A DNA stretch of 64,000 nucleotides from Sedimenticola thiotaurini (GTDB lineage: Bacteria; Pseudomonadota; Gammaproteobacteria; Chromatiales; Chromatiaceae), in the NCBI RefSeq assembly GCF_001007875.1, contig NZ_CP011412.1:1488001-1552000 (forward strand). Direction: 5' to 3'. Shown one piece after another: positions 8,604-16,551 of the stretch (position 1 is the first letter of the stretch; each line of letters begins with the position of its first letter). The notes beneath the pieces were generated by a model, which saw nothing but the letters and a program-made list of their open reading frames with translations, ran no database searches and had not been told where the DNA came from. Made by a program: the position numbers and the translations under genes.

Positions 8604-8617
8604 GGTTATAGGGCCGG

Positions 8618-9349
8618 TTATTGACTATGGGATTCCAGAAAACGCAGGCTACGGGTGCCGTACCAGGAGTAACTCTCGCCGTCCACCAGGCCACAGGCAT
8701 AGCCGAGTGCCCGCAACTCATCCCGATATCGCTGAAACGGAAACGGCTCACTGGAGAAGAGCAGCGCCGTCTCCCGGGGATTCAGCGCGGTCAGCTCGAT
8801 CTTGGGATACTTCTCCCCGTGGGGGACTGACTCCACCCCCATGCGCTGCAACATGGAGTGTATGAAGGTACCTTCACCGATCGCCATCCAGGGGTCGCGC
8901 CAGATCAGATACTCCACCCGGCTCTGGGTGGTCGGTGGTCGCCACCACTCGATCACCCCGGGCAGGGATTGAAGGGGATAGTGCCTGCCGGCGCCACTAC
9001 TGACCCGCTCCCAGCGTTGCGCCACCCGCTGCAAAGCGCCACTGTCGATCCGTTCCGCCAGGCGCCGGAATTCCGAGGCCACATCCTCCACCCGGGTGAT
9101 ATGCAGCGCCAGGTAGGGGTAGGGACAGCTCTCGGCCATCTCCAGGGTGTTCTCCTCCTTGTCCAGGATTACCAGTTCCGGTTCGAGATGGGCCATCGCC
9201 GCCCAATCCACCTGCTTGGTACCCCCCACCGACGGCAGCTTCCTCACCGCCTCCTCGGGATGAATACAGAACCGGGACCGGCCCACCAGGTTGGCCTGGC
9301 AGTCGATCAGGGTTTCGGTAATGGAAGGAACCAGGGAGACCAGCCTCAT
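8618..9349 (-). CDS. BtuF-like helical-backbone binding protein, cytosolic
   Basis: 243 residues. The N-terminus RLVSLVPSITETL is the start of the mature BtuF/FepB-type fold, with no signal peptide ahead of it. PSVGGTKQVDWAAM and EPELVILDKEENTLEM correspond to the conserved 'VG...D.E.I..L.PDLVI' stretch of cluster A-2 binding proteins. These normally bind cobalamin or iron chelates in the periplasm, but this one seems cytosolic, and no permease or ATPase lies nearby. The start ATG overlaps the stop of the DUF5522 gene by 4 bases, so translation is coupled. Confidence 0.75.
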   Translation of the reverse strand: MRLVSLVPSITETLIDCQANLVGRSRFCIHPEEAVRKLPSVGGTKQVDWAAMAHLEPELVILDKEENTLEMAESCPYPYLALHITRVEDVASEFRRLAERIDSGALQRVAQRWERVSSGAGRHYPLQSLPGVIEWWRPPTTQSRVEYLIWRDPWMAIGEGTFIHSMLQRMGVESVPHGEKYPKIELTALNPRETALLFSSEPFPFQRYRDELRALGYACGLVDGESYSWYGTRSLRFLESHSQ

Positions 9350-9537
9350 CTGACCGGCTTTACGTTGATGTGATCAAAGGGGCAGTGACGACAGGCGGAA
9401 CCACAGCAGTTACCCCGGCTGCGGTGATAGCATTCAGTAAACACCATCAGCCCGTCCTCCCAGTAGTAGTGCCGCCCCTCAATCAGCTCATCCAGTGGCC
9501 AGGGATCGGTCCCATCGGTCTCGTTGTCTTCTCGCAT
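9346..9537 (-). CDS. DUF5522 cysteine-rich small protein
   Basis: 63 residues from ATG 9537, placed 6 bases after GGGAG; ATG 9543 directly abuts that site and is less likely. The family core is obvious: HYYWEDGLMVFTECYH, then RGNCCGSACRHCPF. Five cysteines (36, 44, 45, 49, 52) suggest a metal or Fe-S site. The function is unknown. It is flanked by 3-hydroxybutyrate dehydrogenase and overlaps the BtuF-like gene by 4 bases. Confidence 0.8.
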   Translation of the reverse strand: MREDNETDGTDPWPLDELIEGRHYYWEDGLMVFTECYHRSRGNCCGSACRHCPFDHINVKPVR

Positions 9538-9568
9538 AGCCATCTCCCGCCGAGAGATCAGGTCCGCT

Positions 9569-10327
9569 TTACTGGGCCGTCCAACCTGAATCGATGGTGA
9601 ACGTGGAGCCGGTGATGGAAGAAGCCTGATCACTGGCCAGATAGGCCGCCAGGCTGGCCACCTCTTCCGGCTCAATCAGCTTTTTGATGGCTGCGTTTTT
9701 CAACATCACTTCGCTCACCACCTCTTCTTCCCGAATACCCCGGGTTCGCGCCTGGTCGGCAATCTGGTTCTCCACCAGGGGGGTCCGCACATAGGCGGGA
9801 CAGATGGCATTGGCAGTGATACCGAACTCGCCACCCTCCAGGGCCGCCGTCTTGGTCAGGCCGATCACCCCGTGTTTGGCGGAGATATAACCGGCCTTGA
9901 AGGGTGACGCCACCATGGCATGTACCGAAGCGATATTGATTATCCGACCCCAGCCATTCTGTTTCATCGACGGCCAGGCATAACGCATCAGCAGAAACGG
10001 GGCGGTCAACATAACCGCTAGCAGCTTGTTCCACTGTTCAACCGGGAAATCCTCGATCGGGGAGATATGCTGGAAACCGGCGTTATTGACCAGAATATCC
10101 ACACTGCCATGCAGCGCAGTGGCCTGGGTAATCACCGACCGACACTGTTCGGCATCGGAAAGATCGCCCTGCACAAAGCTGGCATCGATCCGTTGCGCCG
10201 CCTTGCCACCGGTTTCGGCGTTGAAATCCGCTATTACCACCTTGCAGCCCAGACCGGCCAGTTTTTCCGCCACTGCCAGTCCAATGCCACTTGCTCCACC
10301 GGTCACAACGGCAACTTTATTCTGCAT
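9569..10327 (-). CDS. hbdH: 3-hydroxybutyrate dehydrogenase (SDR family)
   Basis: 252 residues from the ATG preceded by AGGAG. Classical SDR features are present: the NAD-binding TGGASGIG near residue 9, NNAG, the catalytic Ser in NIASVHA, and YISAKHG with the Tyr-x3-Lys pair. The C-terminus SGWTAQ is typical of D-3-hydroxybutyrate dehydrogenases. It oxidises 3-hydroxybutyrate to acetoacetate with NAD+, in polyhydroxybutyrate turnover or ketone use. No PHB synthase or thiolase is visible nearby. It probably starts the four-gene leftward unit ending at 8199. Confidence 0.88.
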   Translation of the reverse strand: MQNKVAVVTGGASGIGLAVAEKLAGLGCKVVIADFNAETGGKAAQRIDASFVQGDLSDAEQCRSVITQATALHGSVDILVNNAGFQHISPIEDFPVEQWNKLLAVMLTAPFLLMRYAWPSMKQNGWGRIINIASVHAMVASPFKAGYISAKHGVIGLTKTAALEGGEFGITANAICPAYVRTPLVENQIADQARTRGIREEEVVSEVMLKNAAIKKLIEPEEVASLAAYLASDQASSITGSTFTIDSGWTAQ

Positions 10328-10605
10328 CTGATCGTTCTCCTGAAATTTATGCGACACCACAGCCAATCTTGTGGAGCAAAATTATAACCCAGCCGCGTGA
10401 CGATTTATCGACGAATAAAACAGGTGAATCGGGAATAGGGAGAAAATCGACTGATTTGCCACAGAAACCGGCACCTATTCACCCGGTTGGCCGGACAACC
10501 GACACCACCCGGGCATCAGTGCCACCGTTTATAAACCGTTCTTGCAGCGGTAACGGGATTGCGAATGGAACAGAATTGACCGGAAACTGGTGAAGAGCGG
10601 GAATC

Positions 10606-10627
10606 GGTGGGCCGGGTACGGCCCACC
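10606..10627. other. Perfect hairpin between divergent genes
   Basis: GGTGGGCCG / CGGCCCACC forms a 9-bp stem with a GGTA tetraloop. No T-run follows on either strand. Placed between divergent genes it is unlikely to terminate either of them; it might belong to a long hbdH leader or an unannotated RNA. Confidence 0.45.
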
Positions 10628-10777
10628 TCAGACCAGGTTTTCCCTGCTACCAAGCCGCCTGCCCCGGGTGGTCGCTCCCCCTGATTCCGCGCCTTTCCCA
10701 CTCTTGTGAAGCGGTTCTGGCAACCGACCCTTGTGGGGTCTTACCCGGGAGCTGACCGGGCAGGCTTGTTCAGTGGG

Positions 10778-10897
10778 TTTAGTATAGAAAAATAAGATGA
10801 GCGAATGAATGCAAATATCGCGTCATTACCCATCAGAAATAATAATATTCTCTATTTATTACCATTTTTATAGTGATAAACTTACTTCTATACTAAA
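10778..10897. promoter_or_regulatory. 12-bp inverted pair framing the AT-rich lrp-like promoter region
   Basis: TTTAGTATAGAA at 10778-10789 is the exact reverse complement of TTCTATACTAAA at 10886-10897. Each arm contains TATACT, a good -10 hexamer: rightward at 10889-10894 towards the Lrp-like gene, leftward at 10781-10786 towards hbdH. The arms could be two mirrored -10 regions, two regulator sites, or both. The intervening 96 bases are AT-rich, as expected of an Lrp-type control region. Confidence 0.5.
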
Positions 10898-10936
10898 CTC
10901 TTCCCTATTAATCACCAATCACTACGCTAAAACATC

Positions 10937-11410
10937 ATGAAACTGGACCGCATCGACCGACGTATCCTCACCGAGATGCAACAGAATGGCCGCATCAGCA
11001 ATCTGGAACTGGCGGAACGGGTTGGACTCTCCCCCACGCCATGCTCCCGGCGGGTCAAGCAACTGGAAGAGGCCGGCATCATCCGCCAGCATGTCACCCT
11101 GCTCAATCCGGACCGGCTAAACCTGAAACTGACCGCCCTGATCCAGATCAGCATGGACCGACACACTCCGGATCGCTTTGAGAACTTTCAGGCCCGGGTG
11201 GCGACATTCCCTGAAGTGGTGGAGTGCAGCCTGATCACCGGACAGGCTGCCGACTATCTGGTTAAAGTGGTGGTGCCCGACATGGACGCCTACCAGCAGT
11301 TTCTGCTGGGCAAGATCACCCGTATCGAAGGAGTATCCGGGGTCCAGTCCAGCTTTGTCATGCAGCAGATTATTAACAAAACGGCGCTGCCCCTGGATTA
11401 TCTGACCTGA
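10937..11410 (+). CDS. Lrp/AsnC family transcriptional regulator
   Basis: 157 residues. The N-terminal winged HTH reads KLDRIDRRILTEMQQNGRISNLELAERVGLSPTPCSRRVKQLEE, and residues about 70-150 form the RAM ligand-binding domain with ECSLITGQAADYLVKVVVPDM. Lrp-like proteins respond to amino acids and usually repress themselves. The length and 'SPTPCSRRVK' motif place it in the Lrp rather than the AsnC half of the family. No Shine-Dalgarno is visible ahead of the ATG. The target genes are not evident. Confidence 0.9.
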   Translation: MKLDRIDRRILTEMQQNGRISNLELAERVGLSPTPCSRRVKQLEEAGIIRQHVTLLNPDRLNLKLTALIQISMDRHTPDRFENFQARVATFPEVVECSLITGQAADYLVKVVVPDMDAYQQFLLGKITRIEGVSGVQSSFVMQQIINKTALPLDYLT

Positions 11411-11635
11411 CACAAAGCCATCCCGCTCCCCTCCCTCACACCCCCCCGGAAAGCTCGACCAGACCGCTCCTTGTCACAATCCAACTTGTATTCCCGTGAA
11501 TTGTAAACTATTGCAATATCTGGGAATGCAAGGAGGTTTTGCCATTCCGTAACAGGTGCAGCAGGGATATAGTCCTTAACACAGGGCGGCTGTATTGCAC
11601 TGAAAAATACTGGCGTCACTCAAGAGGGAAATATC

Positions 11636-12094
11636 ATGCTCAAGGAATTCAAAGAGTTTGCGATCAAGGGCAATGTCATCGACATGGCCGTCGGCATCGT
11701 TATCGGAGCAGCATTTGGTTCTATTGTTAAATCTCTGGTCGCCGATGTGATCATGCCGCCGGTCGGCATGTTGCTCGGCAATGTGGATTTTTCAAACCTG
11801 TTTCTGGTGCTGAAAGATGGCACCAACCCAGGCCCCTATCTGTCCATTGCTGCTGCTACGGAAGCGGGTGCAGTGACACTCAACTATGGGCTGTTTATCA
11901 ATACGATTGTCAGCTTCGTGATTGTCGCCTTCGCCATTTTCATGGTGGTGAAGATGATCAACCGACTGAAGCGTGAACAGGAATCGGCTGAGGAAGCACC
12001 AACCACCAAGGAGTGTCCGTTCTGTCTCTCCAAAGTGCCGCTCAAAGCGACTCGCTGCGCTCACTGTACCTCAGAACTTCCAGAAACCGCTTAA
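11636..12094 (+). CDS. mscL: Large-conductance mechanosensitive channel MscL with C-terminal zinc-ribbon
   Basis: 152 residues. The first about 110 residues are canonical Msc[25 protein letters not shown] for helix TM1, then TM2 at about 88-108 and [13 protein letters not shown]. The channel opens under membrane tension and releases osmolytes. After a short acidic linker the usual C-terminal helix is replaced by CPFC (127-130) and CAHC (141-144), a four-cysteine zinc-ribbon-like knuckle. The GAGGGAAATATC leader supplies the ribosome site. The DUF4332 gene follows after 30 bases. Confidence 0.95.
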   Translation: MLKEFKEFAIKGNVIDMAVGIVIGAAFGSIVKSLVADVIMPPVGMLLGNVDFSNLFLVLKDGTNPGPYLSIAAATEAGAVTLNYGLFINTIVSFVIVAFAIFMVVKMINRLKREQESAEEAPTTKECPFCLSKVPLKATRCAHCTSELPETA

Positions 12095-12124
12095 TCAACT
12101 TTAGCCTCTTACGGAGATATAACC

Positions 12125-12532
12125 ATGGCAAAACTGACACAGATTGAAGGGATTGGTGAGAAATACGGTGAAAAACTTCAGGCCGTCGGCGTCACCACGC
12201 AGGAGAAACTGCTTGAAGCTGGCGGCACCAAGAAAGGCAGAAAAGAGCTGGCTGAAAAATCGGGCATCAGTGAAAAGCTGATCCTCGGCTGGATCAATCG
12301 CGCCGATCTGGCACGGGTTAAGGGAATCGGCGAAGAGTATGCCGACCTGCTGGAACTGGCCGGAGTGGATACCGTCCCCGAGTTGGCCCAGAGAAACGCT
12401 GCCAACCTGCACACCCGGATCCGGGAAGTTGCCGAAGAACGGGGCAATGTGGTGCGCCGCGTGCCTTCTCCTGCAGAAGTGGAGAAGTGGGTAGCCCAGG
12501 CAAAAGAGCTGCCAAGAGCCATCAACTATTAA
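12125..12532 (+). CDS. DUF4332 helix-hairpin-helix protein
   Basis: 135 residues. Two tandem helix-hairpin-helix-like repeats are visible: LTQIEGIGEKYGEKLQAVGV at the start, and RVKGIGEEYADLLELAGVDT at about 62-81. Both have the GIG turn used to bind the DNA backbone. DUF4332 proteins are small, predicted nucleic-acid-binding proteins of unknown role. It is likely cotranscribed with mscL and ends in a strong hairpin 20 bases after the stop. Confidence 0.85.
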   Translation: MAKLTQIEGIGEKYGEKLQAVGVTTQEKLLEAGGTKKGRKELAEKSGISEKLILGWINRADLARVKGIGEEYADLLELAGVDTVPELAQRNAANLHTRIREVAEERGNVVRRVPSPAEVEKWVAQAKELPRAINY

Positions 12533-12552
12533 CCTGTTACCCAACAACCCCC

Positions 12553-12581
12553 GACCGGGGTGGAGAGTACCCACCCCGGTC
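12553..12581. terminator. Hairpin terminator after the mscL-DUF4332 unit
   Basis: A perfect 11-bp stem (GACCGGGGTGG / CCACCCCGGTC) with a 7-base loop starts 20 bases after the DUF4332 stop. It lacks a T-run, so its strength as an intrinsic terminator is uncertain. Confidence 0.6.
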
Positions 12582-12650
12582 TGGATGAAGCTGAGGAATT
12601 CAGATCGAATCCTGGTAATTCCTCAACACCCCAGTGACCAGACCAAAACC

Positions 12651-12989
12651 ATGGACTTACTTACCAAAGGGACAAACCTCTTGATTGAGCGACTCAACCT
12701 CGATCTGCAGACCGGCACCGTCAGGAAAGCCCTGGGCGAAGCGTTACTGGCCGTCAACTTCGAAGACCTGCACCGGACACTGTCACAAAACCAGCAAACC
12801 CAGCACCAGATCAGCGCCTGGCTTGGGGCAGGGGATCACCAATGGCTCGCAATTGAACAGGTCGAGTCGATTCTGGGTGCTGATAAGGTGAAGGTTTTCG
12901 CCGGTCGGCTGGGCATCGACCAGGCAACCGCAGCCACCGTACTGGCCGACATCCTGGCCATGCTGACCCCGGAACAGGTTGAATCCTGA
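12651..12989 (+). CDS. YidB/DUF937-like protein
   Basis: 112 residues from ATG 12651; an earlier in-frame ATG at 12585 sits only 3 bases after the hairpin and is less likely. The C-terminal half, QVESILGADKVKVFAG then LGIDQATAATVLADILAMLTP, matches the helical YidB/DUF937 domain. The N-terminus MDLLTKGTNLLIERLN is amphipathic. Function is unknown in the family. Neither start has a good ribosome site. Confidence 0.65.
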   Translation: MDLLTKGTNLLIERLNLDLQTGTVRKALGEALLAVNFEDLHRTLSQNQQTQHQISAWLGAGDHQWLAIEQVESILGADKVKVFAGRLGIDQATAATVLADILAMLTPEQVES

Positions 12990-13265
12990 AGACCGGAAGC
13001 GGACCGCCGGCCATACCGGAATGGATCGCATGCAGGGCCATCAACCGGGATCACATATACCGACGGACCGCGCCCCATCACCTCCCCGCCACTCGCCGTA
13101 ACCACACGCCGTCAACCGCTTCCACACTGACCAATCAGCCACACCGGGCTTGTCCGAAACCGGGATGACGGGTATGGTGTGCCCCGTTTAACGGCCGGAC
13201 ACAGACTGCCAGGCGAACGCTCCGTCCCAACTATTTCAGACTTTTCCATTCGAGCATCCACCACT

Positions 13266-13847
13266 ATGAGCACAGAACAGGCACTACTTGAGCGCAGTGA
13301 ATCCAAATGCGAACTCTGCGGGGCAACCGAGAATCTTCAACCCTACCCGGTACCTCCCAGCTCTGATGGTAGCGCCGATCAATCTGTACTGCTGTGCAGC
13401 ACCTGTCTGGAACAGATTGAGGAGCCGGACAAGACCGATCCCAATCACTGGCGTTGTCTCAATGACAGCATGTGGAGCCAGGTGCCCGCCGTGCAGGTGA
13501 TGGCCTGGCGTATGCTGAAGCGGCTCGCTGCCGAAGGCTGGCCACAGGATCTGCTGGACATGCTCTACCTGGATGAAGAGACCCAGGCCTGGGCGGAAGC
13601 CGCCGGCGATGGTGCAGACAACGAAGAACAGGTGGTACATCGGGACTGTAACGGCGCCACCCTGGAAGCGGGCGACACCGTCACCCTGATCAAGGATCTG
13701 AACGTCAAGGGCGCCAACTTTACCGCCAAGCGGGGCACCGCGGTGCGCGGCATCTCCCTGGTCGCCGACAACCCGGAGCAGATCGAGGGACGGGTGAATG
13801 GCCAGCAGATTGTCATCCTGACCCAGTTCGTCAAGAAATCCAACTGA
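13266..13847 (+). CDS. PhnA/YjdM-type zinc-ribbon protein
   Basis: 193 residues from ATG 13266, giving MSTEQALLERSES. The N-terminal zinc ribbon has CELCG and CSTC about 35 residues apart. The C-terminal PhnA domain shows VVHRDCNGATLEAGDTVTLIKDLNVKGANF and RGTAVRGISLV, ending QIVILTQFVKK. Despite its name, PhnA/YjdM is not a phosphonoacetate hydrolase; its cellular role is unclear. The gene is monocistronic and converges on ppc across a strong hairpin. Confidence 0.9.
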   Translation: MSTEQALLERSESKCELCGATENLQPYPVPPSSDGSADQSVLLCSTCLEQIEEPDKTDPNHWRCLNDSMWSQVPAVQVMAWRMLKRLAAEGWPQDLLDMLYLDEETQAWAEAAGDGADNEEQVVHRDCNGATLEAGDTVTLIKDLNVKGANFTAKRGTAVRGISLVADNPEQIEGRVNGQQIVILTQFVKKSN

Positions 13848-13852
13848 TCCAC

Positions 13853-13885
13853 CGCCTGTCGGCGGGCAACCCCCGCCGACAGGCG
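13853..13885. terminator. Bidirectional hairpin terminator between phnA-like gene and ppc
   Basis: A perfect 14-bp stem (CGCCTGTCGGCGGG / CCCGCCGACAGGCG) has a 5-base loop. It lies between two convergent stops (13847 and 13898), as expected for a shared terminator. Confidence 0.75.
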
Positions 13886-13897
13886 TAAGCCGCTCCC

Positions 13898-16501
13898 TCA
13901 GCCGGTGTTCTGCATACCGGCCGAAATGCCCGCCATCGTCACCATCAGCGCCTGCTCCAGGCGCTCATTCGGTTGATTCCGGTCCCGGTGAAGCAGCTCC
14001 GCCTGCAGATAATGGAGCGGATCGATATAGGGATTGCGCACGTTGATGGAGCGCCGGATCAGGGGAAAATCGGCCAGCAGCTTGCCGGTCTGCTTGATTT
14101 TCAACACCATGTCGAAAGTGTCCCTCAGGCGCTCCCGCAGCGTCGCACCCAGCTCCTGCAACTCCGCTGGCACCAACCGGGCGGCATAGTATTCGGCAAT
14201 GGCCGGATCGCTCTTGGCCAGCACCATCTCCAGCATATCCACATAACTGGTGAAGAAGGGCCAGGCCCCATACATCTCGTGCAGCCGCTGTAACTGACCG
14301 GCGGCGATCGCCTGCCCCAGGGCGGCATCGGAGCCCAACCAGGCCGGCAGCATCAGGCGGATCTGGGTCCAGGCGAATACCCAGGGGATGGCCCGCAGGC
14401 TCTCGACCCCGCCGTCGGCACGCCGCTTGGCCGGACGTGACCCCAGCGGCAGTTTGCCCAGCTCATGCTCCGGGGTCGAGGCACGGAAGAACGGCACAAA
14501 GCGGGGATCGTCCCGCACCACCGCCCGGTAGGCCTGGAAAGCGTCTGCGGCCAGCGACTCCATCATGGCGCGCCACTCCGGCCGGGGGGCCGGTGACGGG
14601 CACAGGGTGGCGGCCAGAACGGCGCCACTGTAGCGCTCCAGGTTGCGCTCGGCAATCTCCGGAATACCGAACTTGAAGCGGATCACCTCGCCCTGCTCGG
14701 TCACCCGAATGGTGTGGTTCACCGATCCGGGCGGCTGGGCCAGAATGGCCCGATGGGTGGGACCACCGCCCCGCCCCACCGTACCGCCCCGACCGTGGAA
14801 CAGGGTCAGGTGGACACCCCGGGCCCGGCAGGTGGCGGTCAGCGCCTCCTGGGCCTTGTACTGTCCCCAGACCGCCGCCAGCTGACCGGCATCCTTGGAG
14901 GAGTCGGAATAGCCGATCATCACCTCCTGGTGGCCATGGGTATAGTCCCGGTACCAGTCGATGGCGAGCAGCTGATCGACACAGTGGTGCGCCTCCTGCA
15001 GATCCACCAGGGTCTCAAACAGGGGCACCACCCGCATGTCATGCCCCACCCCCATCTCCCGCAGCAGCAGGATCACCGACAGCACATCGGAGGGCTGGCT
15101 GGCCATGGAGATCACGTAGGAGCCCAGGGCGTCGGGGTCGGCCTCGGCAATCACCCGGCAGGTCTCCAGCACTTCACGGATCTGCTCATCCGGCTCCCAG
15201 CCGACCGGTATCAGGGGGCGCTTGCTGCGCAGCTCCTTGAGCAGAAACGCCTGTTTCCGGGCCTCGTCCCACTCCAGGTAAGAGCCCATTTCATAGAACC
15301 GGGTCAGGGCATCAAACACCGCTGCGTGGCGGTCGGCATTCTGGCGGATATCGAGCCGTACCAGGGTGACGCCGAAACAGGCGATACGCCGGATAATATC
15401 CTCCAGCAGGCCGCCGGCGATAATCTGCATACCGCATTCGATCAGGGAGCGATGGCAGAGCCGCAGCGGCTCCAGCAGATCCTCTGCGGTCATCAGCGCC
15501 TCGTTGCTGAACGGCTGCCCGGACAGACCCGCCTGGATCAACTCCTTGGTCTGTCCCAGGCGACGCCGCAAACCGGCCAGCAGATGGCGGTAGGGTTCCG
15601 CCGCATCCCCGACCCGCTGCCGCAGTTCCGCATTGCATTCGAACATGGAGAGTTCCGTGCGCAACTGGGTCAGATCCCGGTCATACAGATCCGCCGCCAT
15701 CCAGCGCGCCAGCATCAGCACCTGGCGGGTCACCTCCGCCGTCACATAGGGATTGCCATCCCGGTCGCCGCCCATCCAGGAGGAGAAACGTACCGGTGAG
15801 CAGTCCAGGGGTAGCGGACGATTGAGCACCGCCTGCATGGACTCATCCAGCTGCCGGAGATAGTTGGGCACCGCCTGCCAGAGCGAGCCCTCGATCACGG
15901 CAAAACCCCACTTGGCCTCGTCGATCGGGGTCGGGCGCTGCTGGCGGATCTCATTAGTGTGCCAGATCTGGCTGACCAGCTCATTCAGGCGACGCTGGCG
16001 GTACTCACCCCGCTCCAGCTGGCGCAGGCAGTCGGTGATGGCGTTGTATTTTTTTATCAGGGTACGGCGATTCACCTCGGTGGGATGGGCGGTCAGCACC
16101 AGGTCCACGTCCATACGGTCAATCGCCTGCAGAATCTGCTCATCGGTCAGGCCATCCGCCTGCAACTGCTTGAGCTGGCGGGCGAAAGAGTCCTCCGCGT
16201 CCAGCTCGCACACATCCTGATGCAGCCGCACCCGGTGAAACTCTTCGGCGATATTGGCCAGGTTGAGAAACTGGCTGAAAGCGCGGGCCACCGGCAGCAT
16301 CTCCGCCTCACTGAGACCGGAAAGCTCTTCCAGCAGCGCATCGTGATTCGAGGCCGCATCCAGTCGTCCCGCCTTGGCCAGGTGACGAATACGTTCGATC
16401 TTCTGCAGAAATGCCGATCCCAGGTGGTTTTCAATGGTCTGCCCCAGACTTTCACCCAGCATTCGCACATCGTCGCGCAGTGATTCATCCAGTTTGGTCA
16501 T
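13898..16501 (-). CDS. ppc: Phosphoenolpyruvate carboxylase
   Basis: 867 residues from the ATG giving MTKLDESLRDDV. The two PROSITE-type active-site regions are intact: VLTAHPTEVNRRT, with the catalytic His, in the first third, and FHGRGGTVGRGGGPTH in the middle. The C-terminus ends in the conserved ISAGMQNTG. The enzyme converts PEP and bicarbonate to oxaloacetate and phosphate to replenish the TCA cycle. Length matches the usual 870-880 residues. It is the last gene of a possible leftward unit with trmN6, the HugZ-like gene and the NosD-like gene. Confidence 0.97.
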   Translation of the reverse strand: MTKLDESLRDDVRMLGESLGQTIENHLGSAFLQKIERIRHLAKAGRLDAASNHDALLEELSGLSEAEMLPVARAFSQFLNLANIAEEFHRVRLHQDVCELDAEDSFARQLKQLQADGLTDEQILQAIDRMDVDLVLTAHPTEVNRRTLIKKYNAITDCLRQLERGEYRQRRLNELVSQIWHTNEIRQQRPTPIDEAKWGFAVIEGSLWQAVPNYLRQLDESMQAVLNRPLPLDCSPVRFSSWMGGDRDGNPYVTAEVTRQVLMLARWMAADLYDRDLTQLRTELSMFECNAELRQRVGDAAEPYRHLLAGLRRRLGQTKELIQAGLSGQPFSNEALMTAEDLLEPLRLCHRSLIECGMQIIAGGLLEDIIRRIACFGVTLVRLDIRQNADRHAAVFDALTRFYEMGSYLEWDEARKQAFLLKELRSKRPLIPVGWEPDEQIREVLETCRVIAEADPDALGSYVISMASQPSDVLSVILLLREMGVGHDMRVVPLFETLVDLQEAHHCVDQLLAIDWYRDYTHGHQEVMIGYSDSSKDAGQLAAVWGQYKAQEALTATCRARGVHLTLFHGRGGTVGRGGGPTHRAILAQPPGSVNHTIRVTEQGEVIRFKFGIPEIAERNLERYSGAVLAATLCPSPAPRPEWRAMMESLAADAFQAYRAVVRDDPRFVPFFRASTPEHELGKLPLGSRPAKRRADGGVESLRAIPWVFAWTQIRLMLPAWLGSDAALGQAIAAGQLQRLHEMYGAWPFFTSYVDMLEMVLAKSDPAIAEYYAARLVPAELQELGATLRERLRDTFDMVLKIKQTGKLLADFPLIRRSINVRNPYIDPLHYLQAELLHRDRNQPNERLEQALMVTMAGISAGMQNTG

Positions 16502-16551
16502 AGTGTTTACTCCAACAAGGGTCTGGCGGTCAGGTAACACCCGGGGAACAA

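Larger units (their letters stand above)
10328..10936. other. 609-bp divergent intergenic region with hairpin and paired inverted elements
   Basis: Between hbdH (leftward) and the Lrp-like gene (rightward). The hbdH-proximal two thirds is GC-rich and has a perfect hairpin at 10606-10627. The Lrp-proximal part, about 10775-10900, is strongly AT-rich and is bounded by a perfect 12-bp inverted pair. No convincing protein gene is present. Confidence 0.55.

Noticed and set aside
14714-15799. 361-codon rightward frame opposite ppc
   Set aside because: Shadow of ppc, which has intact catalytic motifs.
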